In this document: positions 50,018 through 61,856 of the stretch, piece after piece
Numbering within the stretch: position 1 is the stretch's first letter
Layout of the letters: each line of letters begins with the position of its first letter
Origin: Cupriavidus sp. WKF15
GTDB taxonomy: Bacteria; Pseudomonadota; Gammaproteobacteria; Burkholderiales; Burkholderiaceae
Assembly: GCF_029278605.1 (NCBI RefSeq)
Contig: NZ_CP119572.1
Span: forward strand, 2,976,001 to 3,040,000
Direction: 5' to 3'
Length of the DNA stretch: 64,000 bases
Translations under genes and position numbers: made by a program
Notes under the pieces: model-generated
What the model was told of the DNA's origin: nothing
Databases searched by the model: none
What the model saw: only the letters and a program-made list of their open reading frames with translations

Positions 50018-51266
50018 CCGGCTGCGGCCCGCGGTTGCCGCCTCGCACCATGTCAAAGCGGAACAGGCGGCACTCGATATTGCCGTTGTAGAGCGGCGTG
50101 CGCCGCGACTCCTTGAGCCGCAAGCGCTTCGGCATCGCCAGGTCCCCGGTAAAGACCCAGGCCTGCCAGCCTGCGAAGTTCTGCTTGAGCGTCGTGGCAA
50201 AGGCGCTGGCGAACTGGTTGGCGGCGGCTTCCTCGGCTTCGTCGCGCGGCATTTCATCCTGGGACTGGCGGCGCTCGCCGCGCACCACGATCCGTTCACC
50301 GTACGGCGGATTCATCAGCAGCAGGCCAGGCTCGGCGAACGGCGGCTGCGTGAAACGCGCATCCACCTGCTTGGTACGCGCTGAGTCGGGCAGGCCGGCG
50401 CGCGTCCAGTTGGCCTGCGCCATGGCCAGCATGTCAGTGGAGATGTCCGATCCGGCAATCTGCAAGCCCTCCGCCGAGGCGAGCATGCGGGCGCGCTGGG
50501 CATCCGCCTTGAGCTTCTGCCAGGCCTTGGTGTCGGCGCCCTTGAGCCATTCGAAGGCAAAGCTGCGGCTGCCGCCCGGCGCGATATCCAGCGCCACCTG
50601 CGCGGCTTCGATCAGGAAGGTGCCGCTGCCGCACATCGGGTCGTAGAACGGGCGGTTGGTCTGCCCCCGCACCCAGCCCGCCAGGCGCAGGATGCCCGCT
50701 GCCAGGTTCTCCTTGAGCGGGGCCTCGCCCTTCTCCATGCGCCAGCCGCGCTTGAACAGCGGCTCGCCGGTGGTATCGAGGTACAGCGTGCAGTCGTGCT
50801 CCGTCAGGTGGGCATAGATGCGCACATCCGGGCTGACAGTGTCCACGCTGGGCCGCGCGCCCAGTCGTTCGCGCATGCCATCGCAAACGCCGTCCTTGAT
50901 GCGCAGCGCGGTGAAGTTCAGGCTGCGCAGCGGCGACTTGGTGGCGGTCAGGTCCACGCGGATCGACTCGTCGGGCGAGAACCACTGCTCCCAGCGCTGG
51001 TTGCGTACCAGTGCGTAGATATCGTCCTCATGCCGGTAGCCGCGCGCGGCCACGCGCATCAGCACGCGGCTGGCAATGCGCGAGTGCAGGTTGACGGCGT
51101 ATGCCGCCGCCAGCTCGCCCGAAAAACTGACGCCGCCCGGCACCTCGCGATGCACCTCGAACGGGGCCAGCGACGCCATTCCGGGCCGCGCGGCGATTTC
51201 GCGCAGTTCTTCGGCCAGCGCGCCCTCGAGGCCGCGCGGGCAGGGAGCAAAGAAAGCTTGGGTCAT
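50013..51266 (-). CDS. THUMP-domain class I RNA methyltransferase (RlmL N-terminal-half-like)
   Basis: 417-residue protein. A THUMP domain (about 45-160) precedes a Rossmann methyltransferase with FYDPMCGSGTFLIEAA near residue 207 (motif I), GSDISTDML and the catalytic LLMNPPYGER near residue 318. It corresponds to the 23S rRNA m2G2445 half of the E. coli fused enzyme RlmL/RlmK, without the second methyltransferase domain. It lies in its own unit after a terminator. Confidence 0.88.
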   Translation of the reverse strand: MTQAFFAPCPRGLEGALAEELREIAARPGMASLAPFEVHREVPGGVSFSGELAAAYAVNLHSRIASRVLMRVAARGYRHEDDIYALVRNQRWEQWFSPDESIRVDLTATKSPLRSLNFTALRIKDGVCDGMRERLGARPSVDTVSPDVRIYAHLTEHDCTLYLDTTGEPLFKRGWRMEKGEAPLKENLAAGILRLAGWVRGQTNRPFYDPMCGSGTFLIEAAQVALDIAPGGSRSFAFEWLKGADTKAWQKLKADAQRARMLASAEGLQIAGSDISTDMLAMAQANWTRAGLPDSARTKQVDARFTQPPFAEPGLLLMNPPYGERIVVRGERRQSQDEMPRDEAEEAAANQFASAFATTLKQNFAGWQAWVFTGDLAMPKRLRLKESRRTPLYNGNIECRLFRFDMVRGGNRGPQPA

Positions 51267-51285
51267 GGATTCGGGTTTCCTGCAA

Positions 51286-51312
51286 ACAAAAACGTCCGCC
51301 GTGGCGGACGGG
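51286..51312 (-). terminator. Intrinsic terminator after the 51.3-51.9 kb gene
   Basis: CGTCCGCC and GGCGGACG form an 8-bp stem with a 2-nt loop; on the minus strand it is followed by TTTTTG. It lies 27 bp past the stop at 51339. Confidence 0.75.
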
Positions 51313-51338
51313 AAGATCAGATTAGCCTAGGCGACGGT

Positions 51339-51944
51339 TCAACTGGCCGCCAGTGCGCGGTCCAGGAAGTCGAGCCGGTCCTGGCCCCAGTAGGGCTGGC
51401 CATCGTAGACGTACCACGGGGCGCCGAACACGCCCGCCGAGATCGCGTCCTGCGTATTCTGCGCGTAGGCGGCCTGCACGGCCTGCCCCTCGCTGGCCTT
51501 GAGCAGGCTGGCGCCATCGAGCCCCGCCTCATCCGCAAGCTGCGCGAGCGTGGCGGCATCCGCGATATTGCGCTGCTGGGCCCACAGCGCCGTGCCGATG
51601 GCGCCCACGAGCTGCATGGCGCGCGCAGTGCCGTGGGCGAGCTGGGCCGCGATGATGAGCTTGCTGGCCGGATCGCCGGACACCGGGAAATACGTCGGCT
51701 GCAGGTTCAGCGGCTTGCCCAGGAACTCGCTCCAGCGGGCCAGCTCGACCAGCCGGTACGCCTGGCGCTGCGGCGGACGCTGCGCGAGCGGCAAACCGCC
51801 GGACACCGAGAATACCTTGCCGAGATCGCACGGCTTCAGGTTGACCTGGGCGCCATGGGCGGCCGCGATGGCGGCAAAGCGCTCATGCCCCAGGTAGACG
51901 TACGGAGACTGCGGCGAGAAATAGTAATCGACCTGCTTGCTCAT
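51339..51944 (-). CDS. 2-hydroxychromene-2-carboxylate isomerase / DsbA-like family protein
   Basis: 201-residue thioredoxin-fold protein of the kappa-GST/HCCA isomerase group: QVDYYFSPQSPYVYLGHERF at the N-terminus with the conserved Ser-Pro-Tyr, KPCDLGKVFSVSGG, and a C-terminal GVFGAPWYVYDGQPYWGQDRLDFLDRAL. The last motif is the family's cis-Pro and glutathione-site region. No naphthalene-degradation genes are nearby, so the substrate may be other. Upstream of the RlmL-like gene, same strand. Confidence 0.88.
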   Translation of the reverse strand: MSKQVDYYFSPQSPYVYLGHERFAAIAAAHGAQVNLKPCDLGKVFSVSGGLPLAQRPPQRQAYRLVELARWSEFLGKPLNLQPTYFPVSGDPASKLIIAAQLAHGTARAMQLVGAIGTALWAQQRNIADAATLAQLADEAGLDGASLLKASEGQAVQAAYAQNTQDAISAGVFGAPWYVYDGQPYWGQDRLDFLDRALAAS

Positions 51945-51981
51945 CTTGCGCTCGATTGGGAAAGTCCCTGCGGACCGGGTT

Positions 51982-52404
51982 TCAGAACGGCTTGACCACC
52001 ACCAGGATCACCACCGCCAGCAGCACCAGCACGGGCAGCTCGTTGAACCAGCGGTAGAAGGTATGCGAGCGGGTGTTGCGGCCCGCCTCGAACTTCTTCA
52101 GCAGCCTGCCGCAGCCGTGGTGGTAGCCGATCAGCACCAGCACCAGCGCCAGCTTGGCATGCATCCAGCCCTGCCCCGGTCCGCGGCCGATGCCGTAGCC
52201 GAGGTACAGCCACAGCCCGAACACCACCGCCGGCACGGCCAGCATGGTCATGAAGCGGTACAGCTTGCGCGCCATCAGCAGCAGGCGCTGCGTGCCGGCG
52301 GGCTCGGTCTCCATGGCCAGGTTGACAAAGATGCGCGGCAGGTAGAACAGGCCGGCAAACCAGGACACGACAAAGACGATATGAAGCGCTTTGACCCAGA
52401 GCAT
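51982..52404 (-). CDS. hemJ: Protoporphyrinogen IX oxidase HemJ (CopD-like membrane protein)
   Basis: 140-residue membrane protein with about four helices. It has the HemJ N-terminal signature LWVKALHIVFVVSWFAGLFYLPRIFV (His near residue 8) and WMHAKLALVLVLIGYHH near residue 80 with the conserved Lys. It converts protoporphyrinogen IX to protoporphyrin IX in heme synthesis. Transcribed in the same direction as proA, 65 bp downstream. Confidence 0.92.
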   Translation of the reverse strand: MLWVKALHIVFVVSWFAGLFYLPRIFVNLAMETEPAGTQRLLLMARKLYRFMTMLAVPAVVFGLWLYLGYGIGRGPGQGWMHAKLALVLVLIGYHHGCGRLLKKFEAGRNTRSHTFYRWFNELPVLVLLAVVILVVVKPF

Positions 52405-52469
52405 TCAGCGAAGCGTTGCGGCAGCGGTTGTTGTTGTTCGCGGCGGGCACGGCGTGCCCGCCGCAGTTC

Positions 52470-53750
52470 TCAGGTGCGGATCTCGCCGTGGCCGAACACT
52501 ACATACTTCAGCGACGTTAGCCCTTCCAGCCCGACCGGGCCGCGTGCGTGCAGCTTGTCGTTGGAGATGCCGATCTCCGCGCCCAGGCCGTACTCGAAGC
52601 CATCGGCAAAACGCGTCGACGCGTTGATCATCACGCTGGCCGAATCGACCTCGCGGATGAAACGCATGCCGGTCGAATAGTTCTCGGTGATGATCGAATC
52701 GGTATGGTGCGAACCGTATTCGTTGATATGCGCGACGGCCTCGTCCAGGCCGGGAACGGTCTTGATGGCGAGGATCGGAGCTAGGTATTCCAGGCGCCAG
52801 TCTTCCTCGGAGGCATCGACGAGTCCGCCGAAGCCGGCGGCCTCCAGCGTGGCGCGGGTTGCCGGGCAGACGCGCAGCTCGACGCCCTTTTCCTGGTAGA
52901 TGCGGCATAGCGGCGGCAACGCGCGCGCGGCGATGTCCTGCGACACCAGCAGCGTCTCCATCGTATTGCACGGCGCGTAGCGCTGGGTCTTGGCGTTGTC
53001 GCAGACGCGCACGGCCTTGTCGAGGTCGGCGTCGGCGTCGATGAACACGTGGCAGATACCGTCCAGGTGCTTGATCATCGGCACGCGCGCTTCTTCCATC
53101 AGCCGCGCGATCAGGCTCTTGCCGCCGCGCGGGACGATCACGTCGACGTATTCGGTCATCGTGATCAGGCGGCCGACCGCGGCACGGTCCGTGGTTTCGA
53201 TGACTTGCACGGCCTCGGGCGGCAGGCCGGCGGCAGCCAGCCCCTCGGCCACCAGCGCGGCCAGCGCGGTGTTGGATTCGATCGCCTCCGAACCGCCGCG
53301 CAGGATGGTGGCATTGCCCGACTTCAGGCACAGCGCCGCCGCGTCGATGGTCACGTTGGGCCGCGACTCGTAGATGATGCCGATCACGCCGAGCGGCACG
53401 CGCATCTGGCCGACCTGGATGCCGGTCGGGCGGAACTTCATGTTCGAGATCTCGCCGATCGGATCGGCCAGCGCGGCAATCTGCTCCAGGCCCTCGGCCA
53501 TGGTCTTGATCGCCTTGTCCGACAGGGTCAGGCGGTCGACAAAGGCGGCGTCCTGGCCGTGGGCGCGGGCACGCTCGACATCGCGTGCGTTGACGGCCTT
53601 GAGCTTGTCCGCATCACGGCGGATCGCCGCGGCAATGGTCAGCAGCGCACGGTTCTTGTCGGCGGTGGAGGCACGCGCCATCGCGCGCGATGCCGCGCGT
53701 GCCTGGCGGCCGACGCGGTCCATGTATTGGTTGAGGTCGAGCTCGGTCAT
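52470..53750 (-). CDS. proA: Gamma-glutamyl phosphate reductase
   Basis: Second step of proline synthesis, giving glutamate-5-semialdehyde. The 426-residue aldehyde-dehydrogenase-fold product has [19 protein letters not shown] near residue 119, the catalytic Cys in [10 protein letters not shown] near residue 294, and a C-terminal [28 protein letters not shown] signature near residue 380. It lies 40 bp downstream of the REP-like cluster that separates it from holA. Confidence 0.97.
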   Translation of the reverse strand: MTELDLNQYMDRVGRQARAASRAMARASTADKNRALLTIAAAIRRDADKLKAVNARDVERARAHGQDAAFVDRLTLSDKAIKTMAEGLEQIAALADPIGEISNMKFRPTGIQVGQMRVPLGVIGIIYESRPNVTIDAAALCLKSGNATILRGGSEAIESNTALAALVAEGLAAAGLPPEAVQVIETTDRAAVGRLITMTEYVDVIVPRGGKSLIARLMEEARVPMIKHLDGICHVFIDADADLDKAVRVCDNAKTQRYAPCNTMETLLVSQDIAARALPPLCRIYQEKGVELRVCPATRATLEAAGFGGLVDASEEDWRLEYLAPILAIKTVPGLDEAVAHINEYGSHHTDSIITENYSTGMRFIREVDSASVMINASTRFADGFEYGLGAEIGISNDKLHARGPVGLEGLTSLKYVVFGHGEIRT

Positions 53751-53790
53751 GTCAGTGGCCGGCCGGGAGGACGGCCGTCAATGTGTGTTC

Positions 53791-53912
53791 CTCCCCTCTC
53801 CCGCGCGCGGGAGAGGGGTTGGGGGTGAGGGTCGGAGCGTCTCGTGGCGATATCGCCCGATTTACCGCCTGCCCTCACCCCCGGCCCCTCTCCCGCAAGC
53901 GGGAGAGGGGAG
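53791..53912. repeat. BIME-like cluster of two REP-like palindromes (CCCTCTCCC family)
   Basis: Two hairpins with CCCCTCTCCC/GGGAGAGGGG arms (53793-53818 and about 53885-53910) are joined by GGGGGTGAGGG and its complement CCCTCACCCCC. The whole element is therefore also a large inverted repeat of about 120 bp. A GGCGATATCGCC palindrome (53846-53857) lies at its centre. It fills the holA-proA gap. Confidence 0.85.
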
Positions 53913-53934
53913 CAAACCTTCGCGGATGCAAGCC

Positions 53935-54993
53935 TTAGCGCGCGATCATCAGCGCCAGTTGCTGCAGGCCATCCCATGGCTCTGCCGGCAGCGGGCCGCT
54001 GCCCGGTGGCGGCAGGTCGGACAATCCCTTCACCTGCCGGTCCAGCCGCGCGGCCATGGACAGCGCCGCATCGAGCCGCGCCTGCGTCAGCCGCTGCGCC
54101 GCCTGCGGCACCAGGCGTTCGCGCGGGCCCCAGACCCGCAGCTCGCGCATCAGCACGGCGGCGGGCTTGCCGGCCGCAATGCCTTGCCGGACCTTGGATA
54201 ATACGCGAATTTCCTCGGTCAGCGCCCACAGCACCAGCACCGTGGCCTCGCCCTCGCCGCGCAGTCCTTCGAGCATGCGCACCAGGCGCGGTACGTCGCC
54301 GCCCAGCATGGCTTCTGACAGCTTGAAAACGTCGTAGCGGGCCACGTTGAGCACCGCATCGTGCACCTGGTCGAAGCTCAGTTCGCCGGGCGGGTACAGC
54401 AAGCCGAGCTTCTGGATTTCCTGGTGGGCCGCCAGCAGGTTGCCTTCCACCTTGTCGGCAATGAACTGCAGCGCGCGCCGGCCGGGCTCGCCGCCTTCCA
54501 CGCGCTGCTGCTGCAGTGCCAGGCGCTCGCCCACCCAGGCCGGCAGCCGGGTACGGTCCACGGAGTCGACCTTGATCGACACGCCCGCGCCCTCCAGCGC
54601 CTGGAACCAGGCCGACTTGGACGCGGCGAAATCGAGTCGCGGCAGCGTGACCAGCATTACCACGTCGGGCGACGGCTGGGCCGCCACGGCGCGCAGCGCC
54701 TCGCCGCCATCCTTGCCAGGCTTGCCCGACGGAATGCGCAGCTCGACGATCTTGCGGTCGCCGAACAGCGACATCGACTGTTGCGCCTCGACCAGCTGGC
54801 TCCAGTGGAAATTGCGCTCCGCCACGAGTACATCGCGCTCGGAGAAACCCGCCTCGCGCGCGGCCTGGCGCAGTCGATCGACCGCCTCGAGCACCAGCAG
54901 GTGCTCGTCGCCGTGAACCACATACAGCGGCGCCAGGCCCTTGGCCTTGGCCTGCCGCAGGTGGGCGTCAAGTCCGTCTAGCTTGAGCTGCAT
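53935..54993 (-). CDS. holA: DNA polymerase III subunit delta
   Basis: 352-residue clamp-loader subunit that opens the beta clamp. The N-terminus has YVVHGDEHLLVLEAVDRLR near residue 24, a central AAA+-like fold without Walker motifs (VMLVTLPRLDF), and the C-terminal QVHDAVLNVARYDVFKLSEAMLGGD collar region near residue 215. Follows lptE by 25 bp in the conserved leuS-lptE-holA order. Confidence 0.95.
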   Translation of the reverse strand: MQLKLDGLDAHLRQAKAKGLAPLYVVHGDEHLLVLEAVDRLRQAAREAGFSERDVLVAERNFHWSQLVEAQQSMSLFGDRKIVELRIPSGKPGKDGGEALRAVAAQPSPDVVMLVTLPRLDFAASKSAWFQALEGAGVSIKVDSVDRTRLPAWVGERLALQQQRVEGGEPGRRALQFIADKVEGNLLAAHQEIQKLGLLYPPGELSFDQVHDAVLNVARYDVFKLSEAMLGGDVPRLVRMLEGLRGEGEATVLVLWALTEEIRVLSKVRQGIAAGKPAAVLMRELRVWGPRERLVPQAAQRLTQARLDAALSMAARLDRQVKGLSDLPPPGSGPLPAEPWDGLQQLALMIAR

Positions 54994-55018
54994 GCCGGTG
55001 CGGTGCGTCCGTTCGCGC

Positions 55019-55525
55019 TCAAATGGCCTTGACCGCGGCCAGCCGGCGCATCAGCTGCTGCACGATGTCGCGCTGCATGTCGCGGTAGAGCTGCTGCTCT
55101 TCGTAGTCCTTGGCCAGCGTATTGGCTTCGTTGTAGGTCAGGTCGCGCGTGAGGATGAGTTGCGACGGCGGGATCAGCTCCTTGCCGGCGGCATCGCGCA
55201 GGCGGAAGCTGAAGCGCTGCGTCAGGCGGTATTCGCGCACCACCCCTTCCGTCGTGATCGACAGGATGGTCTTGGTACGGGTGTCCTGCAGCACGTCCAG
55301 CAGCGCGTCGGCCTCTTTCTGGTCAGCCACGATCACGGTGTCCGATCCGCCGCGGATCGCGCGGCGCAGATCCGAACCCATCAGCGTATTGGGCGGAATG
55401 CCGATGTAGAGCCGCTTGAACGCGAAGTCGGCATTGCCGCGCATGTGGAAGCCGCAGCCCGCCAGCAGGCCGGTAGCCAGCATGGCGGCGAGCAGCTTGC
55501 GGCGGCCCTTGTCCAGTCGATCCAT
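55019..55525 (-). CDS. lptE: LPS-assembly lipoprotein LptE
   Basis: Outer-membrane lipoprotein plug of the LptD translocon. About 168 residues with a short basic N-terminus, hydrophobic stretch and lipobox LLAGCGFHMRG. The mature part has KRLYIGIPPNT, LSITTEGVVREYRLTQRFSFRLRDA and LTYNEANTLAKDYEEQQLYRDMQRD, typical of the LptE/RlpB family. ATG 55525 gives a compact lipoprotein signal and has AAGGA upstream; ATG 55543 would add six residues. Confidence 0.92.
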   Translation of the reverse strand: MDRLDKGRRKLLAAMLATGLLAGCGFHMRGNADFAFKRLYIGIPPNTLMGSDLRRAIRGGSDTVIVADQKEADALLDVLQDTRTKTILSITTEGVVREYRLTQRFSFRLRDAAGKELIPPSQLILTRDLTYNEANTLAKDYEEQQLYRDMQRDIVQQLMRRLAAVKAI

Positions 55526-55570
55526 TCTCGGCAATTCCTTCATCCGCTTGTCGGTTTCCGATCCCTGCGC

Positions 55571-58336
<2,766 letters not shown>

Positions 58337-58378
58337 TCACGGCGGCGACCGGGCCAGGCCAGGCCGCCAGGCCAGGCC

Positions 58379-59176
58379 TTACTTCAGGCCCAGCACGTCC
58401 TGCATGTCGAACAGGCCGTTCGGCTTGTCGGCCAGGAAGCGGGCAGCACGCACGGCGCCATCGGCATAGGACTGGCGGCTCGACGACTTGTGGCTGATCT
58501 CGATGCGCTCGCCGATGCCGGCGAACATCACGGTGTGGTCGCCGACGATGTCGCCGCCGCGCACGGTGGCAAAGCCGATGGAATTCGGATCGCGCTCGCC
58601 GGTGTGGCCTTCGCGCGCGTAGACCGCGCAGGTCTTGAGGTCGCGGCCCAGCGCTTCGGCGATCACTTCACCCATCTTCAGTGCCGTACCCGAGGGTGCA
58701 TCGACCTTGAAGCGGTGATGGGCTTCGATGATTTCGATGTCGTACCCCGTGGAAAGCAGCTTTGCCGCCACTTCCAGCAGCTTGAAGGTGGCGTTGACAC
58801 CCACGCTCATGTTGGCGGCGAAGACAACGCCGATGGACTTCGCGGCTTCCGCCAGCGCGGCCTTGCCGGCTTCGTCGAAGCCGGTCGTGCCGATCACCAT
58901 CTTGACGCCCAGGCGCTTGGCGACGGCCAGGTGGGCCAGCGTGCCTTCGGGCCGCGTGAAGTCGATCAGGCAGTCCGCACCGGCCAGGCCGGCCTCCAGG
59001 TCAGCCGTGATCGCCACGCCGGTATGGCGTCCCAGCAGCAGGCCGGCATCCTGGCCCAGCGCGGGCGAGCCCGGCACATCGAGCGCACCCGACAGCGAGA
59101 CCTCTTCCGTGGCAAGAATGTGTTCGATCAGCATGCGGCCCATGCGGCCGGATGCGCCAGCAATGGCGATGTTCAT
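58379..59176 (-). CDS. dapB: 4-hydroxy-tetrahydrodipicolinate reductase
   Basis: Lysine and diaminopimelate pathway enzyme. The 265-residue product has the NAD(P) loop [15 protein letters not shown] at residues 4-18, [14 protein letters not shown] near residue 124 and the family signature [16 protein letters not shown] near residue 150. It follows bamE by 90 bp on the same strand. Confidence 0.98.
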   Translation of the reverse strand: MNIAIAGASGRMGRMLIEHILATEEVSLSGALDVPGSPALGQDAGLLLGRHTGVAITADLEAGLAGADCLIDFTRPEGTLAHLAVAKRLGVKMVIGTTGFDEAGKAALAEAAKSIGVVFAANMSVGVNATFKLLEVAAKLLSTGYDIEIIEAHHRFKVDAPSGTALKMGEVIAEALGRDLKTCAVYAREGHTGERDPNSIGFATVRGGDIVGDHTVMFAGIGERIEISHKSSSRQSYADGAVRAARFLADKPNGLFDMQDVLGLK

Positions 59177-59266
59177 GGTGTTTTACCTGGCGATATCGGA
59201 AAACGGCCGGTCGCAAAGCGCCGGCCGGAAATCTCGGGGCGGCCGATCCGGGCCGCGGCGGAGCGC

Positions 59267-59893
59267 TTAGTTCGGCTGCGCAGTGGATTCCTGTTGCGCG
59301 TCTGCCGCCGGTGTCGCCGCCGAAGCTGCCGGTGCCGCACCTTCCTGGGCGGCGGGTGCTGCAGGGGCCTCTTGCGGCGCGGCCGTGGCTGCCGCCGGCG
59401 CGGGCGCAGGTGCAGGCGCCGCGGCCTGGGTGCCGGAACTTCCCCCGATACCGGGCTTCTGCTCCTTCAAGGCTTTCTTCATGCCGTCGATCTCGGCAAT
59501 CAGCTCATATTCGGACGGCAGCTCGTCGCCGCCAAACTTCACCAGCTTGTCGCCATCGAAATAGACCGTGAAGCGGCGCTGCTGCACGACCGGGGTATTG
59601 CCGCGGCGGAACGAGAAAACGTAGTCCCAGCGATCGTTGTGGAAAACGTCAGTCAGCAGCGGCGTGCCCAGCAGGAACTTCACCTGGTCGCGGGTCATGC
59701 CTTCGTGCAGTTGCGAAGCCGCCTCACGCGAAACGAAGTTGCCCTGCACGATGTTGATCCGGTACGGCGTGATGACGTTGGCGACCTTGCGCGAGGTGGA
59801 GTCGTAGGTCGAGCAGGCTCCCGCCAGCAGGGCGACGGCCAGCAGGGAAAACACCAGCGTCGGACGCATGGCAGACGAACGGAATGAACGCAT
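59267..59893 (-). CDS. bamE: Outer membrane assembly lipoprotein BamE (SmpA/OmlA) with long Ala/Pro tail
   Basis: 208-residue lipoprotein of the BAM complex. The signal and lipobox are LLAVALLAGACSTYDS near residue 27. The BamE fold follows: PYRINIVQGNFVSREAASQL, EGMTRDQVKFLLGTPLL, DRWDYVFSFRRG, RRFTVYFDGDKLVKFGGDELP. After about residue 145 there is a 65-residue low-complexity Ala/Pro/Gln tail, longer than in E. coli, probably disordered. Start ATG 59893 chosen for its GGAAG site. Divergent from fur. Confidence 0.93.
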   Translation of the reverse strand: MRSFRSSAMRPTLVFSLLAVALLAGACSTYDSTSRKVANVITPYRINIVQGNFVSREAASQLHEGMTRDQVKFLLGTPLLTDVFHNDRWDYVFSFRRGNTPVVQQRRFTVYFDGDKLVKFGGDELPSEYELIAEIDGMKKALKEQKPGIGGSSGTQAAAPAPAPAPAAATAAPQEAPAAPAAQEGAAPAASAATPAADAQQESTAQPN

Positions 59894-60011
59894 GTATCTC
59901 GCTTCCAGAGGGAAAGGAAAGTGCCGGCAGGGGCATTTCCGCCGTTCGGCGGTTACCTGGTCGGCCACGGCATCCGGCGGGCTGAAGCCGCCTTCGCTGG
60001 CCCTGGCACCG

Positions 60012-60041
60012 GGCGACTTTTGTCGCCAAAACCCTTATGAT
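60012..60041 (+). promoter_or_regulatory. Dyad and candidate -10 upstream of fur
   Basis: A perfect dyad GGCGAC-TTTT-GTCGCC (60012-60027) is followed 8 bp later by TATGAT (60036-60041), 39 bp before the fur ATG. The dyad overlaps where the -35 would lie, so it may be an operator. No canonical Fur box was recognised. Confidence 0.45.
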
Positions 60042-60079
60042 TCAACTATCCAGACATTGTACTCTAGGGAGTCACGCCC

Positions 60080-60511
60080 ATGCCGAGTCCGGCGGACCTC
60101 AAGAATATCGGCCTGAAGGCGACCGTGCCGCGGCTGAAAATCCTTGAGATTTTTCAGACCAGTGAACAGCGCCACCTGAGCGCTGAAGACGTCTACCGAA
60201 TCCTGCTCAACGAGCATATGGATATCGGCCTGGCGACCGTTTACCGCGTGCTGACCCAGTTCGAGCAGGCGGGCCTGCTTTCGCGCAACAACTTCGAATT
60301 GGGCAAGGCCATCTTCGAACTGAACGAAGGCAAGCACCACGACCACCTGGTGTGCCTCGATTGCGGCCGTGTCGAAGAGTTCTTCGACGGCGAGATCGAG
60401 CAACGCCAGCAGAGCATCGCTCGCGAGCGCGGCTTTGCACTGCAGGAACACGCATTGTCGCTGTACGGCAACTGCACCAAGACCGATTGCCCCCACAGAC
60501 CAAAACGATAA
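60080..60511 (+). CDS. fur: Ferric uptake regulator Fur
   Basis: 143-residue iron-responsive repressor. The winged helix is at 1-80 ([39 protein letters not shown]). Metal sites are HHDH near residues 86-89, CLDC at 92-95 and a second Cys pair NCTKTDC near residues 133-138. GGGAG upstream supports the ATG. It is divergent from bamE, a common arrangement in betaproteobacteria. Confidence 0.97.
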   Translation: MPSPADLKNIGLKATVPRLKILEIFQTSEQRHLSAEDVYRILLNEHMDIGLATVYRVLTQFEQAGLLSRNNFELGKAIFELNEGKHHDHLVCLDCGRVEEFFDGEIEQRQQSIARERGFALQEHALSLYGNCTKTDCPHRPKR

Positions 60512-60545
60512 GCCGGCCGCTGCCTTTGCGCGGCGGGACGCAAGC

Positions 60546-60579
60546 ATGAAAAACCGGCGCCACGGCGCCGGTTTTTCAT
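60546..60579. terminator. Bidirectional intrinsic terminator between fur and lysR
   Basis: Perfect 16-bp arms ATGAAAAACCGGCGCC (60546-60561) and its complement (60564-60579) around a 2-nt loop, with A- and T-runs. It serves both convergent genes. Confidence 0.9.
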
Positions 60580-60598
60580 GGGTCCGCGTACGACGCGA

Positions 60599-61585
60599 TC
60601 AGGGTGTTTCGATGTCCGGTTCGGCCACCATGCGCAGCGACCTGGCGGCGGGCATGCCGACGAATTCCCCGACCACCTGGCGGAACAGGCCGCGCGCCCA
60701 CACGAGCATCGGGTGCGTATTGCGGCTGCGGTGCCAGAACATGTTCAGGCCTACCGTGGTGTTCAGCTCGGCCGGCAACGGGAATGCCTTGAGTCCATAG
60801 GTTTCGCAGGCCATGTCCTTGGTCAGGGCATTGACGGTGAAGATCATGTCCGTCTGCGCGGCCAGTTCTGCCTGCGCGCGCCATGAATGCACGGTCAGCG
60901 TGGCGTTGCGCTTCAGTCCGCGCTGCTGCAGTGCGTAGTCGAGCGGAATCAGCGACGGCGCCGGACGGCCCGCGCCGCCGGAGTGCGCCATGAAGATATG
61001 GCCGCAGTCGAGATACTGCTCCAGGGTGCATTGGCCTTTCAGCAGGGGATGGTTCTTGCGCGCGCATACCCACAGGCTCAGCGACGTCACCATCTCCTCG
61101 ACGATTTCCGGATGCCGCGTCGGAAACGGCGAAAACGCCAGGTCAAGCTCGTTGGCGCGCATCGACGCCACGTCGCTCTCCCAGGAATGGGATTCGACGA
61201 GCTTGATATGGAGTTCCGGCGCGAGCTGCTTGATGCGCAACACGAAGCGGTTGAACACCGTGTCGCCGAGTTCGGCGGCAAAGCCGATGCTCAGCGTGCC
61301 GGTCGCGACAGCCGGATCGAAATTGTCGGCATCGCCCTCATTGATCGACGACCACAAGTCCAGCATGTCGCGGATCTTGGGGCCCAGTTCGAGCGCGCGC
61401 GGCGTGGGCGTGAGCCCGTGCGGCACGCGGATGAAAAGCGGATCGTCGAAGATCTCGCGCAGCCGGCCGAGCGAATGCGACACGGCCGGGGCGGTCATGT
61501 GCATTTTCTCCGCGACATAGGTCGCGTTCCGCTTGCTCAGCAGTTCGGTGAAAATCACAAGAAGCTTGGTGTCCACGTTCACCAT
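60599..61585 (-). CDS. LysR-family transcriptional regulator (LeuO/NodD/SyrM-like group)
   Basis: 328-residue regulator. The HTH is at 5-65 (LLVIFTELLSKRNATYVAEK, MTAPAVSHSLGRLREIFDDPLF), followed by PTPRALELGP and an effector domain. The RxxRVPHGLTPTPRA segment is typical of the NodD/LeuO/PcpR-like subgroup. It is divergent from the flavin reductase-like gene at 61857 across a 271-bp AT-rich gap and probably controls it. Confidence 0.9.
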   Translation of the reverse strand: MVNVDTKLLVIFTELLSKRNATYVAEKMHMTAPAVSHSLGRLREIFDDPLFIRVPHGLTPTPRALELGPKIRDMLDLWSSINEGDADNFDPAVATGTLSIGFAAELGDTVFNRFVLRIKQLAPELHIKLVESHSWESDVASMRANELDLAFSPFPTRHPEIVEEMVTSLSLWVCARKNHPLLKGQCTLEQYLDCGHIFMAHSGGAGRPAPSLIPLDYALQQRGLKRNATLTVHSWRAQAELAAQTDMIFTVNALTKDMACETYGLKAFPLPAELNTTVGLNMFWHRSRNTHPMLVWARGLFRQVVGEFVGMPAARSLRMVAEPDIETP

Positions 61586-61856
61586 GATCAGGCCTTGTTC
61601 GGATTTATTCTCATGAAAGATGGCCCCGCGACTTGCACTGGCTGCACATCAGATATCAACGGCTCGTTATTAGTGTAAGAGGAAAAAACGGCAGCGGAAA
61701 GCAGATTCGGCATTTCGATACTGGCAATGGTGGACATTTTCCCATCAGTATTAGGAAATTCCGTGCCATTTCACGATTTTTCAGCGCTTGCGACCGCCTG
61801 CAATTGCATCTGCGTCGGCGTATAGTCGGGTTTCCCCCGACTCCACGCATGCGCTC

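Noticed and set aside
53791..53912. CRISPR array
   Set aside because: There are only two repeat units, each a palindrome, with no spacer series and no cas genes.
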